Shown here in pieces: positions 8,923 through 20,496 of a DNA stretch of 42,625 nt. This stretch comes from Rhizomucor pusillus (Eukaryota > Mucoromycota > Mucoromycetes > Mucorales > Lichtheimiaceae). The notes beneath the pieces are model-generated. The model did no database searches and was not told the DNA's origin. It was given only the letters and a program-made list of their open reading frames with translations. The DNA is taken from positions 1-42,625 of the forward strand of contig FWWN02000648.1 in the NCBI GenBank assembly GCA_900175165.2, in the 5' to 3' direction. The translations under genes were made by a program, and so were the position numbers. Numbering within the stretch: the stretch's first letter is position 1; every line of letters begins with the position of its first letter.

Positions 8923-11900
8923 ATGGACTCTGGGTCCTTAACGGCCGATTGGACGCAAGCCGTCATCGATCTGGATCTAGTCCGCGTCCAGGAGCTCTAT
9001 AAAACCAACCCTGACTTGCTATGGACGCCACTTGATAAGGAGTGCACAAACATAGAGGCAGACTATGCTCACTTGCTCGTTCAGCTTGAACAAGTGCAGG
9101 TTCTCGGTGACGATCTCGAACACTTGTCAGCCATTCCATTCACCTTGTTGGACCATCTCGAGACGGACGACGAGGAAGCATTATCGTCGTTTGCAAGCCA
9201 ACAGAAACGTGCTCGCCTACTGTACTTTCTGATTGAGGTAAAGTTTGCTGCTTTGATAGCCCCCTTTTTTACCCTTGGCCTGCCGGGAAGAGAGTGTGCA
9301 AGTGAGCTAATCCTGATATTTAGAATGCAGATGCGGACGATCTCAATACCCGTTCCTGGGGCTCTTGCAATAACAAAACTTTGCACCTTGCCAGCTTTTT
9401 GGGACAAGTTCAAGCTGTCAAACAATTGATCGCTCGCGGTGCGTCACTCAGCGTAGCAAACGACCTCGGAGTATCTCCAAAGGATGTGGCACAGAACGAT
9501 GCAGTTTGTGGATCTACAAAGCGAGATTCGCCTTCGTCGAAAAAGTCGCAAGCAACTCGACCGAATTATGCAACTTCTGATCGGTTTAAGCAGCTCCGTG
9601 CACTTGCTGAGAGCCAGTCTGCCGCAGAGAGCAAAACTTCTGGTGACCAACGGCAGAAAAGTCAGGACGATCTTAAAACGCAATCTCGGCGGCAACAAGA
9701 TATAGCCTTGTTAGCGAAGCGGTCTCCAGTCAAGAACAATCCTCTGCTTAAAAAGTTCGAACAATCGAATGCAACGGCATCGACGGGAAACGGGGCGACG
9801 CAGAAAGATACAATGTCTCCTCTGATGAAACAGAAGTTCGGCTATCTCAGTCCTGATGACCCTGAATCGTTTCCTAAACGAACTTCCAAAGTGATATCGT
9901 CGCTGAAGAATAAGTCTTACGTATCTTCCAGCGTTTTCAGACAAGGAGAGCAGGAGCGACCGCCATCGCCTTCTTCTAGAGGACCATCGCCCGCACCTTC
10001 TTCAAGAGCAGCATCTCCTCTCTCTTCTATGGAAAATATTCCATCTGCACCGCCGTCTTCGCCGCCACCACCACCCCCACAGACACAGATTCCTCCCTTG
10101 CCTCCTCCCGATGAGGACGACAAAGATGCAAAAAAACTGCAGCAAACGCCGGATGAATGTGATAACGTGGACGATTTAAAAACGCAACAAGATGCCGAAG
10201 AGACTGACAGCACTACAGACCACGAGGATGATAGCGACAATACCAATAATACGACATCTATTAATATAATACCCACCGATTCAAATGCCCCGGCAGTGCC
10301 TGCTATAGCAGACGAGACTATAGATTGTGATGATACCCCTAGACACCATACACTGTCGAAAGGACCGGCGGAAGAGCAGGATTTCTCCTCCATTGACTTG
10401 CAGCGCAGGTCATCGAATACTGTTGCAACAAAGAACGACGTTGATAGACGTTCGAGTAGTCTGAGCCAAACGTCAGTCGAGAGTGCCTTCGACAAGCGTC
10501 CTCTCAACCGCGATTCTTTACCGTTTGTCAAGCACCGGCAGAGTACGCAAAGCGACAGCGATTCGGAGCAGTGGTTCGATAGCTACGAGGAATGGGTAGA
10601 AAATGGTCAGCAAGGCCGTTACTCAATGAAGCCAAGACCACGCAGCGAAGTGCGCGGTCCAAGCGCACTGCGGCAATCTATTATTCCACAACAGATAGTA
10701 GCAGAACCGCCAATACCTGTACCGCGTCTCGAGACGGAAGCAGATGTTGATAACCATGGACAACGCACATCGTCATCGACGTCAGACAAAGGACTCAAAC
10801 TGGATGCAGGTGAAAATGCAGCCGAAGCTCTTGTTCGCGAGATTGAGCAGACCGATATCCCGTCCAACGACGGTGAAGCCTCCGATGATGATACCGTTCG
10901 GCATGAAATGGAAAGAGATATAGCTGCGCAGTCGATGGATGACACGTCCATAGATTCTCCAACTGCATCATCATCGTTCAGCCCACGCCAACGCATTTCG
11001 GTCGGGGCAGACAGCGTTGATACATGGCCACCACCATCTACTTTGGATTCTTTGGATATCAACGATAGAGAGGAAGCAAAGAACTTTCATCCAAGTGCAA
11101 AGGATCACGTAACAGCAGCGCAGGTTTCAGAAAAAACACCATCATTAAACTCGGACCATGAGAACGAGAAAGAAGAAGAGGAAGAGGAAGAAGAAAAAGA
11201 AAAACAACAACGTGACAATAGTATCGATGCTACCGCCTATGCCAGCAATAAGGAGAATGTCGTTGCAGCGCGCGAGTCTCGTCACGAATCGATACTGCGA
11301 GAAGAGGACTACGGCCACGTCGCTGTAAGCACTACATCACGTTATGTTACGCATCGTTTGGACCAGCCCGAGAAGCCGGAATATCAAGAATTCTTGGAGT
11401 CCCAGCCAGATAGCCTCAAACTGGAACTACCTGCACCGAATTACACTCTCGATACGGCTATGCCACAAAGTATATACGGAAAGCTTTACGTGCGTGTTTC
11501 CACCGCTCAGAACATTCTGTTACCTCTGCCGAAACAGGTCACATATGTCCGGTGCGTAGTGAACGACGGGGAATACGAATACATGTCAAAGTACGAGGTG
11601 CTTGGCCAAAAGGTGTTGTTTGAGCATGAATGCATCGTTGATTCACGGCCCGATATGATTGTTACGATATCTCTTCATGTGCGCCTCGACGATCATGTCC
11701 GCCCACGCACTGGTCTAAGCAAACTGTTTACACCGGCGCGCAAACAGCTGCAGACATTGAACGGCTATGTCCACCCGGAAGATGGTGCAATTGGGCAAAC
11801 ACGTTTTGCATTAGACCACATGATGCATGCATGCTATCGAAAAACATACTCTTCCGATTTTGATTGCTTTAACTCTTGGTATGCGCGCTCCTCTAAGGAT

Positions 11901-12586
11901 CGACAGCGGCAGCTTGAGGATGTCCTAAAGGTGGTTGGCAGTCTTAAAATCGAGATGCTCTATCTGCCTGTATCGGATCCATCTGTGGTAAGGAGGGCAT
12001 CAAGAAAGGTTTCCGTGATGTAACTGATATAGATATGGGTATTTTCCTTTAGCCTGTTCCCAAAACACTGCGGGAGTGCGACTTGGCACTGCGTATCAGG
12101 CAATGGCACGAAACTTGTTGGATCAGCGGTTATTTGGCTTTACGGAGACAGGGGTCACAGGCAAGTATTACATTATTATTTTGGGCGCCTCCCACGACTA
12201 GCCCATTTTCCAGAGTTCTCCTTGCTGAACAGTAATTATAGATCTGGGAAAGATATTATTGCCGTCTGATTGGTAGTCAGTTGATCGCATATGCCTCCAA
12301 GGAGGCATCAGCGTGGAAACCGCTCGGACAGTACGAGATTGCGGATGCTGTGCGTCTCGTTGCTGCATCTGATCAAGTCATCATTACTCTTGTGGATCTT
12401 CCAGATAATCGAGTATTCAAGGAAGATACCATCGTTGACGACACTGGACGTGGATTTTTCCGGCTTACATTCCCTGATTGTTATCTCGATTGTGTCAGCG
12501 ACCATGCACAGGAAAGCGAAGAGTGGGTCAAAATGTTGAAATCTATGATCGGCAGAGTGCCACTGAGGGTCCCATTTTCTGTCTGA
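8923..12586 (+). CDS. Ankyrin - anillin-homology - PH domain protein (Bud4/Mid2-like)
   Basis: Exons 8923-9237, 9324-11987, 12053-12160 and 12242-12586 give 1143 residues. Residues about 110-165 hold an ankyrin-like pair (TLHLASFLGQVQAVKQLIARGA). Residues 170-815 are low-complexity: Ser/Pro-rich with SSPPPPPP and IPPLPPP (possible profilin/SH3 ligand), many acidic patches, and a Glu run at about 11167-11210. Residues about 818-993 look like an anillin homology domain (YGKLYVRVSTAQNILLPLP, GYVHPEDGAIGQTRFAL). Residues about 1003-1135 are a PH domain (WISGYLALRR, WERYYCRLIGSQLIAYAS, closing W in SEEWVKML). AHD plus PH is the architecture of anillin, fission yeast Mid2 and budding yeast Bud4, which organise septins or the division ring. 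A septin/cortex role is inferred. The third intron (12161-12241) begins GC, not GT. Confidence 0.75.
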
Positions 12587-12829
12587 AAAGCTAGCTATTT
12601 GCGCAACCTCTCCTCCACCTCCCTCACTAACCCCTCTCCCACCCCACCCGCTCCCCCAAATTTGTGTGAGGAACAATGCACAAAATCCCCCCCGCAGATC
12701 CCTCCTCCAAAATTTTTAAAAGCGATCACTCTTTTTCTTGCTCTTTTGCCTTCTTTTTCCTTCTTGCTTTCACTTTTGCATGTTGCCCACCTTACCTATC
12801 TAACTATAATAAATCCAAATCTCGAGTCA
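12587..12829. promoter_or_regulatory. Very pyrimidine-rich promoter of the glycosyltransferase gene
   Basis: Two CT-rich runs lie at 12605-12660 (CCTCTCCTCCACCTCCCTCA and on) and 12728-12780 (TTTTTCTTGCTCTTTTGCCT and on). The second ends about 50 nt before the ATG at 12830. This matches the pyrimidine tracts upstream of other genes in the window. The first run also overlaps the likely 3' end of the ankyrin/anillin gene, whose stop is at 12584-12586. Confidence 0.45.
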
Positions 12830-14983
12830 ATGGCGATAGCTCAACGGCGCGTTCTTCAAGCCCTATCCCTCGCGATATTAACTTCCTCACTTATCTTACT
12901 GATGGTCTATTCCGGACCACATCTTCTACGGCCGTTCCTCCACAACCGATCTTTCATACCTCCCGATACAGTCTCGGATTTCCAGCATACGCTTGTAGAT
13001 GACTGGGATTTCAGCAGACTGGCTTTTGTCACCTACGTTAAAGACGCTTCTATGGTATTGCTTACACATTTTTCAGCATGTTACGTAACATGGCTTATCA
13101 AGATTGACCCATAGATCAGCGCAGCTCTTGTTTCTGTGTACTCTCTGCTGGATAAAGCTGCCACGAGAGCTAACGTTATCGTCGTCGTTCCAGACGATGT
13201 GGAGCAGACAACATACTTTACAAAAATGGGTGCATCCATACTGCGGGTAAATGGCAACACAGATGATGGTTTTCTTTGTCGTATCATTAAATTGAAACCT
13301 ATGTTGCGTCATTGTGTCAGGTTCCAACGGGCGTAGTCGAAAATCGCCAGGATCTCTACAGCATCCTGCAAGACTTGTCAGATTACGAGAAAATTGTTTA
13401 TTTCTCGACGAATGTGCTGTTCAAAAAGGTAACTACGCTTGCTTTATTCGTTTGCTGTCGAGAAGACAAAGTTTCTAATGCAGAAAATAATTAAAGAACG
13501 TCGATCGTTTCTTTGGATACCCAGCACACTCCGCCAGAGACGACGATGACGATCAATTGCCCAATTTGCTCGTTATGGAACAATCTGGTCCAAAGGGATT
13601 CTCATTTGCAAATGGTTATCCTTATCATGGACATCCACCTTCCAGAATAGATTATACTATTGAGGTTCGCACACTGATATCTGGCCAAAGAAAACGGCAG
13701 AACGGCAAGTTTCTGATTTCTTGGCATTTGAATTCTAGGAAATACGTATTTTTGATCGACCAATGAAACCATGGGACTTTCATCGCTACCACGAAACCGA
13801 TTGGCACAAGTTTTATGACCCAATAGGATTTTACGAGTGGCATCGGACACATGATAGCTTGCGCAAGAAACTTGAAATTGGTATTACATTTAGCCTGTAT
13901 TACGCTTTCATTTAGTGATTCGAAGCTAATACACTTTGGCAGATGTTGATTGGATAAACAAGGATCGGCGTCAAGTTGTTTGTGACGCCTACATGCATCC
14001 GCCCTTATCTATTGGCGATCAGTTCTCTGTGCTGTTGAGCACGTACAACCCGGAACGGATAGATCACGTTGCACTGCTTATCCGCCACTTGCTAAAGTCG
14101 ACGAAAGTCCATACCGTCTTTGTTACTTGGCACAATCCTAAGGTCAAAGTCCCGGACGAACTTGCTGACATTGATCCCGATCGGGTGCGAATTCTTCGGC
14201 AAACGTACGATTCGCTCAACAACAGATTTAATCCTGTGAACGGCATAGTTACTGAGGCTGCCTATATTATTGACGACGACGTGTTTATGGCTATTGAGGA
14301 CCTCGAATTTGCTTTCCAGGTAAGGACTGGGAATTTATTCACAATAATAATTACTACCTTGCAAGAATTAGCGTGGTAGCTAATCCTAACTTTAAAAGGC
14401 ATGGCGCGCCAACAAGGACAGTATTGTGGGTCATTTTCCGCGCATCCACAAGTACAATGCAGCGACCGGGCAATTGGAATACAAGATTGCAAAAAGAGAG
14501 TACAGCCTCGTGCTGACAAAAAGCATGTTCATTCGCACCGAGTTTCTGTTCAGCTATACTTGGTAAGTAGAATCGACATAACCTACGAAAATCTGCTTTT
14601 TGTCTCACCACAATTTATTTGTGCTTCTGCAACTGCTCTGAATAAGCTTGATGGATCCGTCTTTGCATCGTACCATCGATGATATGCTGAATTGCGAGGA
14701 TATTGCATTTAGTTTGATGTCATCTGGTCTGACATCTGCCAGTGCAACCGCGGTCTTGCCCAGTAAACCTATCACTGACTATGGTTTAGATAAGGGCATC
14801 AGCATCAATAATCAGCACATGAAATCTCGATCAGTGTGCCTACAAAACTTCATCAATCAGTACTGGGGAGGGAAAGATCCGCTTTTCGTTGTAGAGACAG
14901 CCGTTGTACCTTACGTTAGACAGACTATCCGGCGAGGGCACTGGGACGTCATTGAATCCGAATATTCACGGTACTATGGTTAG
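12830..14983 (+). CDS. Type II membrane glycosyltransferase, GT8-like plus GT64 (exostosin C-terminal) domains
   Basis: Eight exons (12830-13054, 13115-13246, 13321-13428, 13497-13664, 13739-13880, 13943-14319, 14399-14562, 14647-14983) give 550 residues. Residues about 9-28 are a transmembrane anchor behind a short basic tail, so a Golgi/ER type II topology is likely. Residues 60-200 resemble a glycogenin-type GT8 fold (LAFVTYVKDA, AALVSVYSLLDKAA, LSDYEKIVYFSTNVLFKKNV), but the usual DxD is replaced by FSTNV at 147-151. Residues 310-545 are a GT64 domain: FSVLLSTYNPERIDHVALLI, VWHNPK-like VTWHNPKVKVP, RQTYDSLNNRFNP, the metal-binding IIDDDV (Asp369-371), EDLEFAFQAWRANKD and FPRIHKY. GT64 adds UDP-linked GlcNAc-type sugars in animals (EXT/EXTL). 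In fungi the substrate is unknown. Walls of Mucoromycota contain uronic-acid polymers, so a wall role is possible but inferred. Confidence 0.8.
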
Positions 14984-15414
14984 AATAGGAGACAAGATTT
15001 ATCTCTTTGTACCCTTGTACATACTATTGCCACACGTGTATAAAAGATTCGCATTCTCATTTATATCTCTTTGGACAACAATATCTGCGAATGACCTCAA
15101 GTGTTTTTCAATGCATTCTGGGATTTCCATTTTTCGTCCTGAAAGACGTATATCTACATACATACTACGAATTAGTAGGTATTCTATCCTAACGAGTTAT
15201 TCGACGGCACACAACTTTTGTCTCGGATGCTACATACCTATCATTTAACAACGCGGGTAGGATAATACAGCAAGTAGAAGCAGTTGTCAAATAACTATCT
15301 CACAACGCTCAGTTCCTTGCAGTGTTCAGCGGCAGTTGATGAGTTTGAAAAATGATTTGGGCGGACGGACGGGCTGACGCGTAACTCCCTTGTACCCACT
15401 TGTTCCTAATCGCA
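14984..15414. other. Intergenic between glycosyltransferase and RPN5
   Basis: No gene is supported in these 431 nt. They should contain the 3' end of the glycosyltransferase transcript (AT-rich up to about 15250) and the RPN5 promoter. TATCTCACAACGCTCAGTTC at about 15296 and the GC-rich GGGCGGACGGACGGGCTGAC at 15359-15378 stand out from the surrounding AT-rich DNA just upstream of the ATG. Confidence 0.4.
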
Positions 15415-17212
15415 ATGTCAGAAGGAAAGCTCGAAAAGATGGAAAAAGACTTTAGTCCACAGGTGGACGCCTTGCTACCCGAGACTGAGACGCTTACACA
15501 GGTGAGCGTTGCCAGGTACCTTACATAATAAGCAGCACTCAACTTAAATGTTTGCAGCAAGGTAAACTCCATGAAGCTCTGGAGAAGTTGATGATATTGG
15601 AAAAGCAAGCGCGCAATGTAAGACAGCAAATCAATTGCACAACAAGAATCAGCTTGTTTAAACGTGTGAATAGGCTGCCGATTCGCCGTCGACAGGACGG
15701 ATTCTAGTCCAAGTCATCAAATTGTGCCGTCAAGCGCAGGACTGGAAGCTTTTGAATGAGCAAATCATCCTACTTTCAAAGAAACATGGTCAACTTAAAG
15801 CAGCAACTACCAAAATGGTGCAGGAAGCTTATTCCTATCTCGATTCAACGCCTGATATGGCTACGAAGCTAGAATTGATCGATACACTTCGGACTGTCAC
15901 GGAGGGCAAGGTAAAAACTGCAGTCTACGACGGTCGGAACGACCAGATTCACAGATCTTTATGAATTCTGCTAGATCTACGTTGAAGTCGAAAGAGCTCG
16001 TGTGACACGTCTGTTGGCTCAAATCAAGGAAGATGAGGGCAAAATCAATGAAGCTGCCGATATTTTGCAGGAGCTGCAGGTCGAGACATTCGGTTCTATG
16101 GAAAAACGGGAGAAAACAGACTTTATTCTTGAACAAATGCGATTGTGCCTTGCAAAACACGACTATGTCCGCACTCAGATTATCTCTAAAAAGATCAACA
16201 CGCGATTCTTCCAAGACAAGGAGAATGAGGTATATACACAAACTCGAATACTTTGAACAATCAACTAATGCATGAGTAGGATTTGAAATTACGATACTAC
16301 GAGCTTATGATCCGACACGCTTTACATGAACAGCAATATTTGAACGTTCACAAATACTACAAACAAATATACGACTCTGAATCTATCCAGCAGGATGAGA
16401 CAAAGTGGAAAGAGGTATTCACGCACCAAGTCGTATCCAGTCTGGTTACTGAACGAATCTTAGGTGCTACAAAATGCGGTCCTATTTGTGGTTCTATCGC
16501 CTTACGACAATGAGCAATCTGATCTCTTGCACAGAACATACCAGGATCCAAAACTCGCGCAAATCCCATTATATCAGTAAGTTGATGGAATGTTACATAT
16601 TATTTTGCAGCAACTTATAAATCATCTAGGGAATTGACAAAATGTTTTGTTACTCCGGAGTTAATGCGATGGCCTAAAATAACAGAAGTCTATGGCAGCA
16701 CACTTGAAAGCACATCTGTCTTTAACAAGTCGACCGACGATGGAAACAAGAGATGGCAAGAATTACACCATCGTATAATTGAGCACAACATCCGCGTAGT
16801 AGCGAAATATTACACTCGAATCACTACGAAACGCTTGATGCAGCTTCTTGATCTAAACGAGCGGGTATGTTTTGCCGCCGACTTTTTCTTCCTTAGAGTC
16901 TAAAGAACCTGGCTGTTCGATTTTACAGGATACCGAAGAGTTCTTGTCCAAACTCGTGGTTTCTAAGACCATCTACGCACGTATTGATCGCCCAGCAGGT
17001 GTTGTATCTTTCCAGGTGAAGAAAGATGCAAACCAGATTCTTAATGGCTGGTCAAACGATATCAATACATTGTTGAACCTCGTTGAAAAGACTTGCCATT
17101 TGATTTCTAAGGAGGTAAGTTGTGGCGCCTGATTACAAATATAATGTTACTCTTGAAACTAACATCATCGTTATTATAGGAAATGGTGCACAGTATAGCA
17201 AAGGTCATGTAA
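15415..17212 (+). CDS. RPN5: 26S proteasome regulatory subunit RPN5 (PSMD12)
   Basis: Nine exons (15415-15501, 15558-15617, 15674-15910, 15975-16229, 16280-16414, 16464-16576, 16630-16864, 16929-17114, 17180-17212) give 446 residues, the expected size. It is a non-ATPase lid subunit of the 19S particle, which docks around Rpn11 and Rpn9. Helical repeats fill most of it ([85 protein letters not shown]). The C-terminal PCI domain spans about 320-420 ([40 protein letters not shown]). The last exon codes only ten residues ([10 protein letters not shown]). Every join restores the conserved frame. Confidence 0.93.
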
Positions 17213-17339
17213 TTAAATAAAGCGGGCTTTGATATAAAGACAAACGTCGAGCTCCATAAGTTTATTATTATCATCTTGCAATTGGTGCATGGCTGATCAC
17301 CAATGCTAACTGTACGATAGTTTGGACCTACAATTGGAA

Positions 17340-17973
17340 ACTTGCAACACTGTATTAAAAATACTTGTCGAGCTTATAAAAATGACGTCGCCTGCTTTGA
17401 AAGCCAAATGGCGCATGCCCAGCGGGCACCCAGTCGTTCTCCGCCTTTTCATGCATACAACAGTCTCAAAAAACTAGTGCGTTCCTGCGTCTCTTCTTGC
17501 ATGGCCGAAAGTAAGTGCTTACAATCGAAGCTGAGGACTCCTTATCGCCAGATGGTTAACTTTTGATAAGGAGCTCGCTCTCGGCATGCTTTACGAGCTT
17601 CGGTCATCATGGAATTGCGCGTTATTTGAAGCTCTTGTGGAAAGTTCGAATCGCTGGTATAATATTCTGAAATCCTGTTCCGAGGAACTGACGTTCGGCT
17701 TCGCATGTAAATATCGACAGTTAAATATTGGAAAACCTAAACTAATCAAATGGAGAGACGTCCAGCGGGGATTTTTGGCATGAGAATCGACATGCTCGTC
17801 ACACTGCCGACGGCGCTGAGAAGGTAGAATTCCCTGCAAATGAGTTCAGGAAAGAGAATGCCACGATCGAAGAAGCAACTGTGCAGCAGAACCGAAACAT
17901 GCGAGTCTGCGGAGAAGATCCAAATATTAGGAACGAGAAGATTAAAAAGCTGCATGAAGCGGCTAATCATTGA
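17340..17973 (+). pseudogene. Decayed coding region, family not recognised
   Basis: Long open stretches in changing frames suggest a former gene. One runs from about 17573 (KELALGMLYELRSSWNCALF) to about 17783. It continues after a one-base frame change near 17775-17785 as HENRHARHTADGAEKVEF and EEATVQQNRNMRVCGEDPN to a TGA at about 17973. An upstream piece at 17375-17515 ends at a good donor (GTAAGT, 17511) but does not join the next piece in frame. Composition is protein-like (charged, amphipathic), unlike random DNA. I cannot name the family; a decayed transposon or duplicated gene are both possible. Confidence 0.35.
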
Positions 17974-18099
17974 CGCCGTTTGAAAGTATTAACGGCTACA
18001 AACTGTATCTTAAATATATATAGGACAAGCTACGCTCGTTCCCGTAACCGAAAATGTTTTCAGTGAAATCCGCATTGAATATTAACCTCGCCTGACCTT

Positions 18100-18335
18100 C
18101 AGAAACCTCCAACCCCCGGTGGTTTTGCATCCGCTTCGGGACTACAAGCACACCGCCGTCGAATTCCCGGTCTATTCGGATCAGCGCTCGATGGAATGCG
18201 CCTTGATTTGGTGTTAGCGCTCCTGCGTCGCGGCGCACACACGCCCGGCATCGCCTTAGTCCATAACAGTAGCGTTCATCTCCTTATCTCCTCAATGTGT
18301 TGGAGCGTGATGCGCTTCGCGCAAAGGCATTGGGG
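18100..18335 (+). repeat. Dispersed repeat, copy A
   Basis: This segment matches the reverse complement of 39785-39975. Shared strings include TTCGGATCAGCGCTCGATGG versus TTCGGACCGGCGCTCGATGG, CCTGCGTCGC, AGTCCATAACAGTAGCGTTC and GATGCGCTTCGCGCAAAG. At its left end (18103-18135) is CCTCC..GGTGGTTTTGCATCCGCTTCG, also found in the other two copies but inverted here relative to the rest. It is a non-coding mobile-type repeat by all appearances; no encoded protein is supported. Confidence 0.6.
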
Positions 18336-18710
18336 ACTTCCGGAACACAAATTCCTACCGCAGATATATTCCATCGATGGCATCTTCGTGGCAGGCAGAG
18401 TAACAGATAAATGTCGATTCTACCTCGGACATACGGGGAATTCGAGGAATCCCTTGATTCTGGAACGTTACATGCACTTTTACGCTACAAGGTGAAGCGA
18501 CTGGTGAGAACGGGTTCATAGAACCGGTTTGATTAATCCTGTGGCTCTAGAATCGATGCGTTGTTAGGATCGCCCGACTTTCACAATTCGTGCATTATTA
18601 TAAGCAGCACATCCTGCAGGTACAGACGGAAATGAGGTTGCTGAGAGCTCTCAATAGAGACTGTAAATATCTGCTGATGATTCTCACCAGTTGCTTGTGT
18701 CTTATCGGCA

Positions 18711-19126
18711 TAGTTTTTATCAGAGAAGATCCAGGATCAGCTGGAGCCGGAGCTGGCGCTCCAAACGGGGAACGATTCTTTGGGTGAAGGCTTTGGGATG
18801 GTCGAGCATGAATCATCGAGTGCTTCCATCCAAAATGTGGGGATTCATCCAAAAAGATGTCCCAGAAGCTTTGCTATAGAGCAGCATGATGTATCTATGC
18901 TTGAGCCGTTGCACAAATACATGGCCGACAGGGTGGGGTTCAGCTAATATCTCGGACATCAAACAAATAATAATCTATTTCTTCCCAGGTCAAGGGCGTA
19001 AAGGTGGAAATTCCAAACGTCGCTATTAATAGCATCGGAGGTTACCAACCATTTTTATATCGATACTGCCAAGCGCTATTGGAGAAACCAAAGCTCACAA
19101 GACTGCAGTGGTCTTACTTGCAGTAG
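18711..19126 (+). pseudogene. Possible two-exon gene fragment of unknown family
   Basis: An open frame from about 18716 to 18934 (LSEKIQDQLEPELALQTGND, EGFGMVEHESSSASIQNVG, LEPLHKYMADR) has a candidate donor at about 18935. After an acceptor TTCCCAG ending at 18988 it joins in frame to VKGVKVEIPNVAINSIGGYQ and PFLYRYCQALLEKPKLTRLQ, ending at TAG near 19124. Upstream there is no in-frame start: a TAG lies directly before it unless an acceptor at about 18710 is used. Downstream, HLPKNDCPEKHVVVDGLEE at about 19258-19314 may be a further piece. I do not recognise the family. Either a degraded gene or a real one with unresolved 5' exons. Confidence 0.35.
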
Positions 19127-20496
19127 GTACGATTATTGGATCGTGGCGAGATTTGACTTGATCTGACCTTATTGGCCGTTAGCATCGCTCTCTCGGGCAT
19201 ACTCAATACTGTAAGCGTCGATGAAGGAGAGCGGCCGTAGCAGAATCGAAGAGATTCATCTCCCTAAGAACGACTGCCCTGAGAAACATGTGGTAGTTGA
19301 TGGACTTGAAGAGTAAGTTTTATCGCATATTATGCAGATTTTCCTGTAACCTTTTTTTTCGAGAAAGACGTATCGAAAGGGAGAAGTAAAGCAGCTTCGA
19401 CTGCACATGCTGAAGGAGAAGATTGCAATTATTGAAAAGAGGACCTCGACTGCATGGGTCATTTTCGATATCATGGAATTCATGTATGTAATATAACGTT
19501 AATCTCTATCTCCAGCATCTCACAAGAACTTTGCATAGCTTGAACATGGTCCAGTTTGGTTCTGTGGAAAGCAATTCCAGCGAAGAATCGTGTTATTTTG
19601 TGTGCAGTTGGCACCTTAGGTTCCCAGCATGACTCGGAGTGTTTGAAGAGGGTGTGCAAATAGCTGGGCCCGAAAACTAGTGCGTTCGAAGGGCGAAATG
19701 AAGATCCCGCATGCAGTACGTCACGCCTGAACTGTTCAGCGGCGCCATCCTCGCCGACAACGATCAGATGCTGTATGCTACTATACGATGGCATTTAAAG
19801 TACCGACAGATAGTGCAACTGACCAATCTACCAAGCTACTGGTCAGAGCGCGTACGTCTACTCTGTCAGTTACGGGGAGTATCATGGTGAGGAACAACCA
19901 AAGGGCCGTTCAGCTGGGACCGTGCACAAAAGGGTTTGTTCCTACTAATCTGGCCATTTTTCTCGATACGGGAAAGTATCTAAGCGGCACAACTTCTTTT
20001 TCAACAAAACACGGATTGCTGGCGGCTGGATCCGCATGATATCACGGCGCAGTTGCGCCAAATGCATTTCCAGGATCGATACCCTTTCTTCCATCATGGT
20101 ACGCGTCGCACGCCATTACGGCCATATCAAGTAACGTGCAAGTGTCACAGCATGTCGGCCAGCTCCCCTATCACAAACGTTTATCCTTACCGGCCATTCA
20201 CAACTTGGACACTGGTCGTGGTAAACCACATCCATTCGGGTAAAAACTTGAACAATGAAAAAGGTATAGATACCACTCCGGGATCCAATGATGGTTGACG
20301 GTTGCGTATATCGATGCATCGATAATCTACAAGAATATTGTTTTATCATTGGTCAACCATGACAGCAGCCAGCCCAGAGAATCAGAGGCTCGATGCGGGT
20401 CGCGGCTGTTTCAAACCATTAGAGTGTGATGGAAGAAGGACGAAAAAATGTTCAGACATTATCCATCCAACAGTAGCATTCACTGTTGGATCTTAT
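19127..20496. other. Gene-poor stretch
   Basis: Apart from the possible tail of the preceding fragment I can support no gene here. Short open frames on both strands lack start context, splice logic and recognisable motifs. The region looks like decayed repeat or transposon DNA. Confidence 0.4.

Noticed and set aside
9917..10531. 204-codon open frame on the minus strand
   Set aside because: It lies wholly inside the ankyrin/anillin exon and reads as a Ser/Gly-rich mirror of its low-complexity region; no independent support.
11167..11210. GA-rich microsatellite as a regulatory repeat
   Set aside because: It is in frame and codes a Glu/Lys run in the disordered part of the ankyrin/anillin protein.
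17640..17665. B-box-like GTTCGAATC suggesting a tRNA
   Set aside because: No complementary T-stem, A box or acceptor stem in the surrounding 80 nt.
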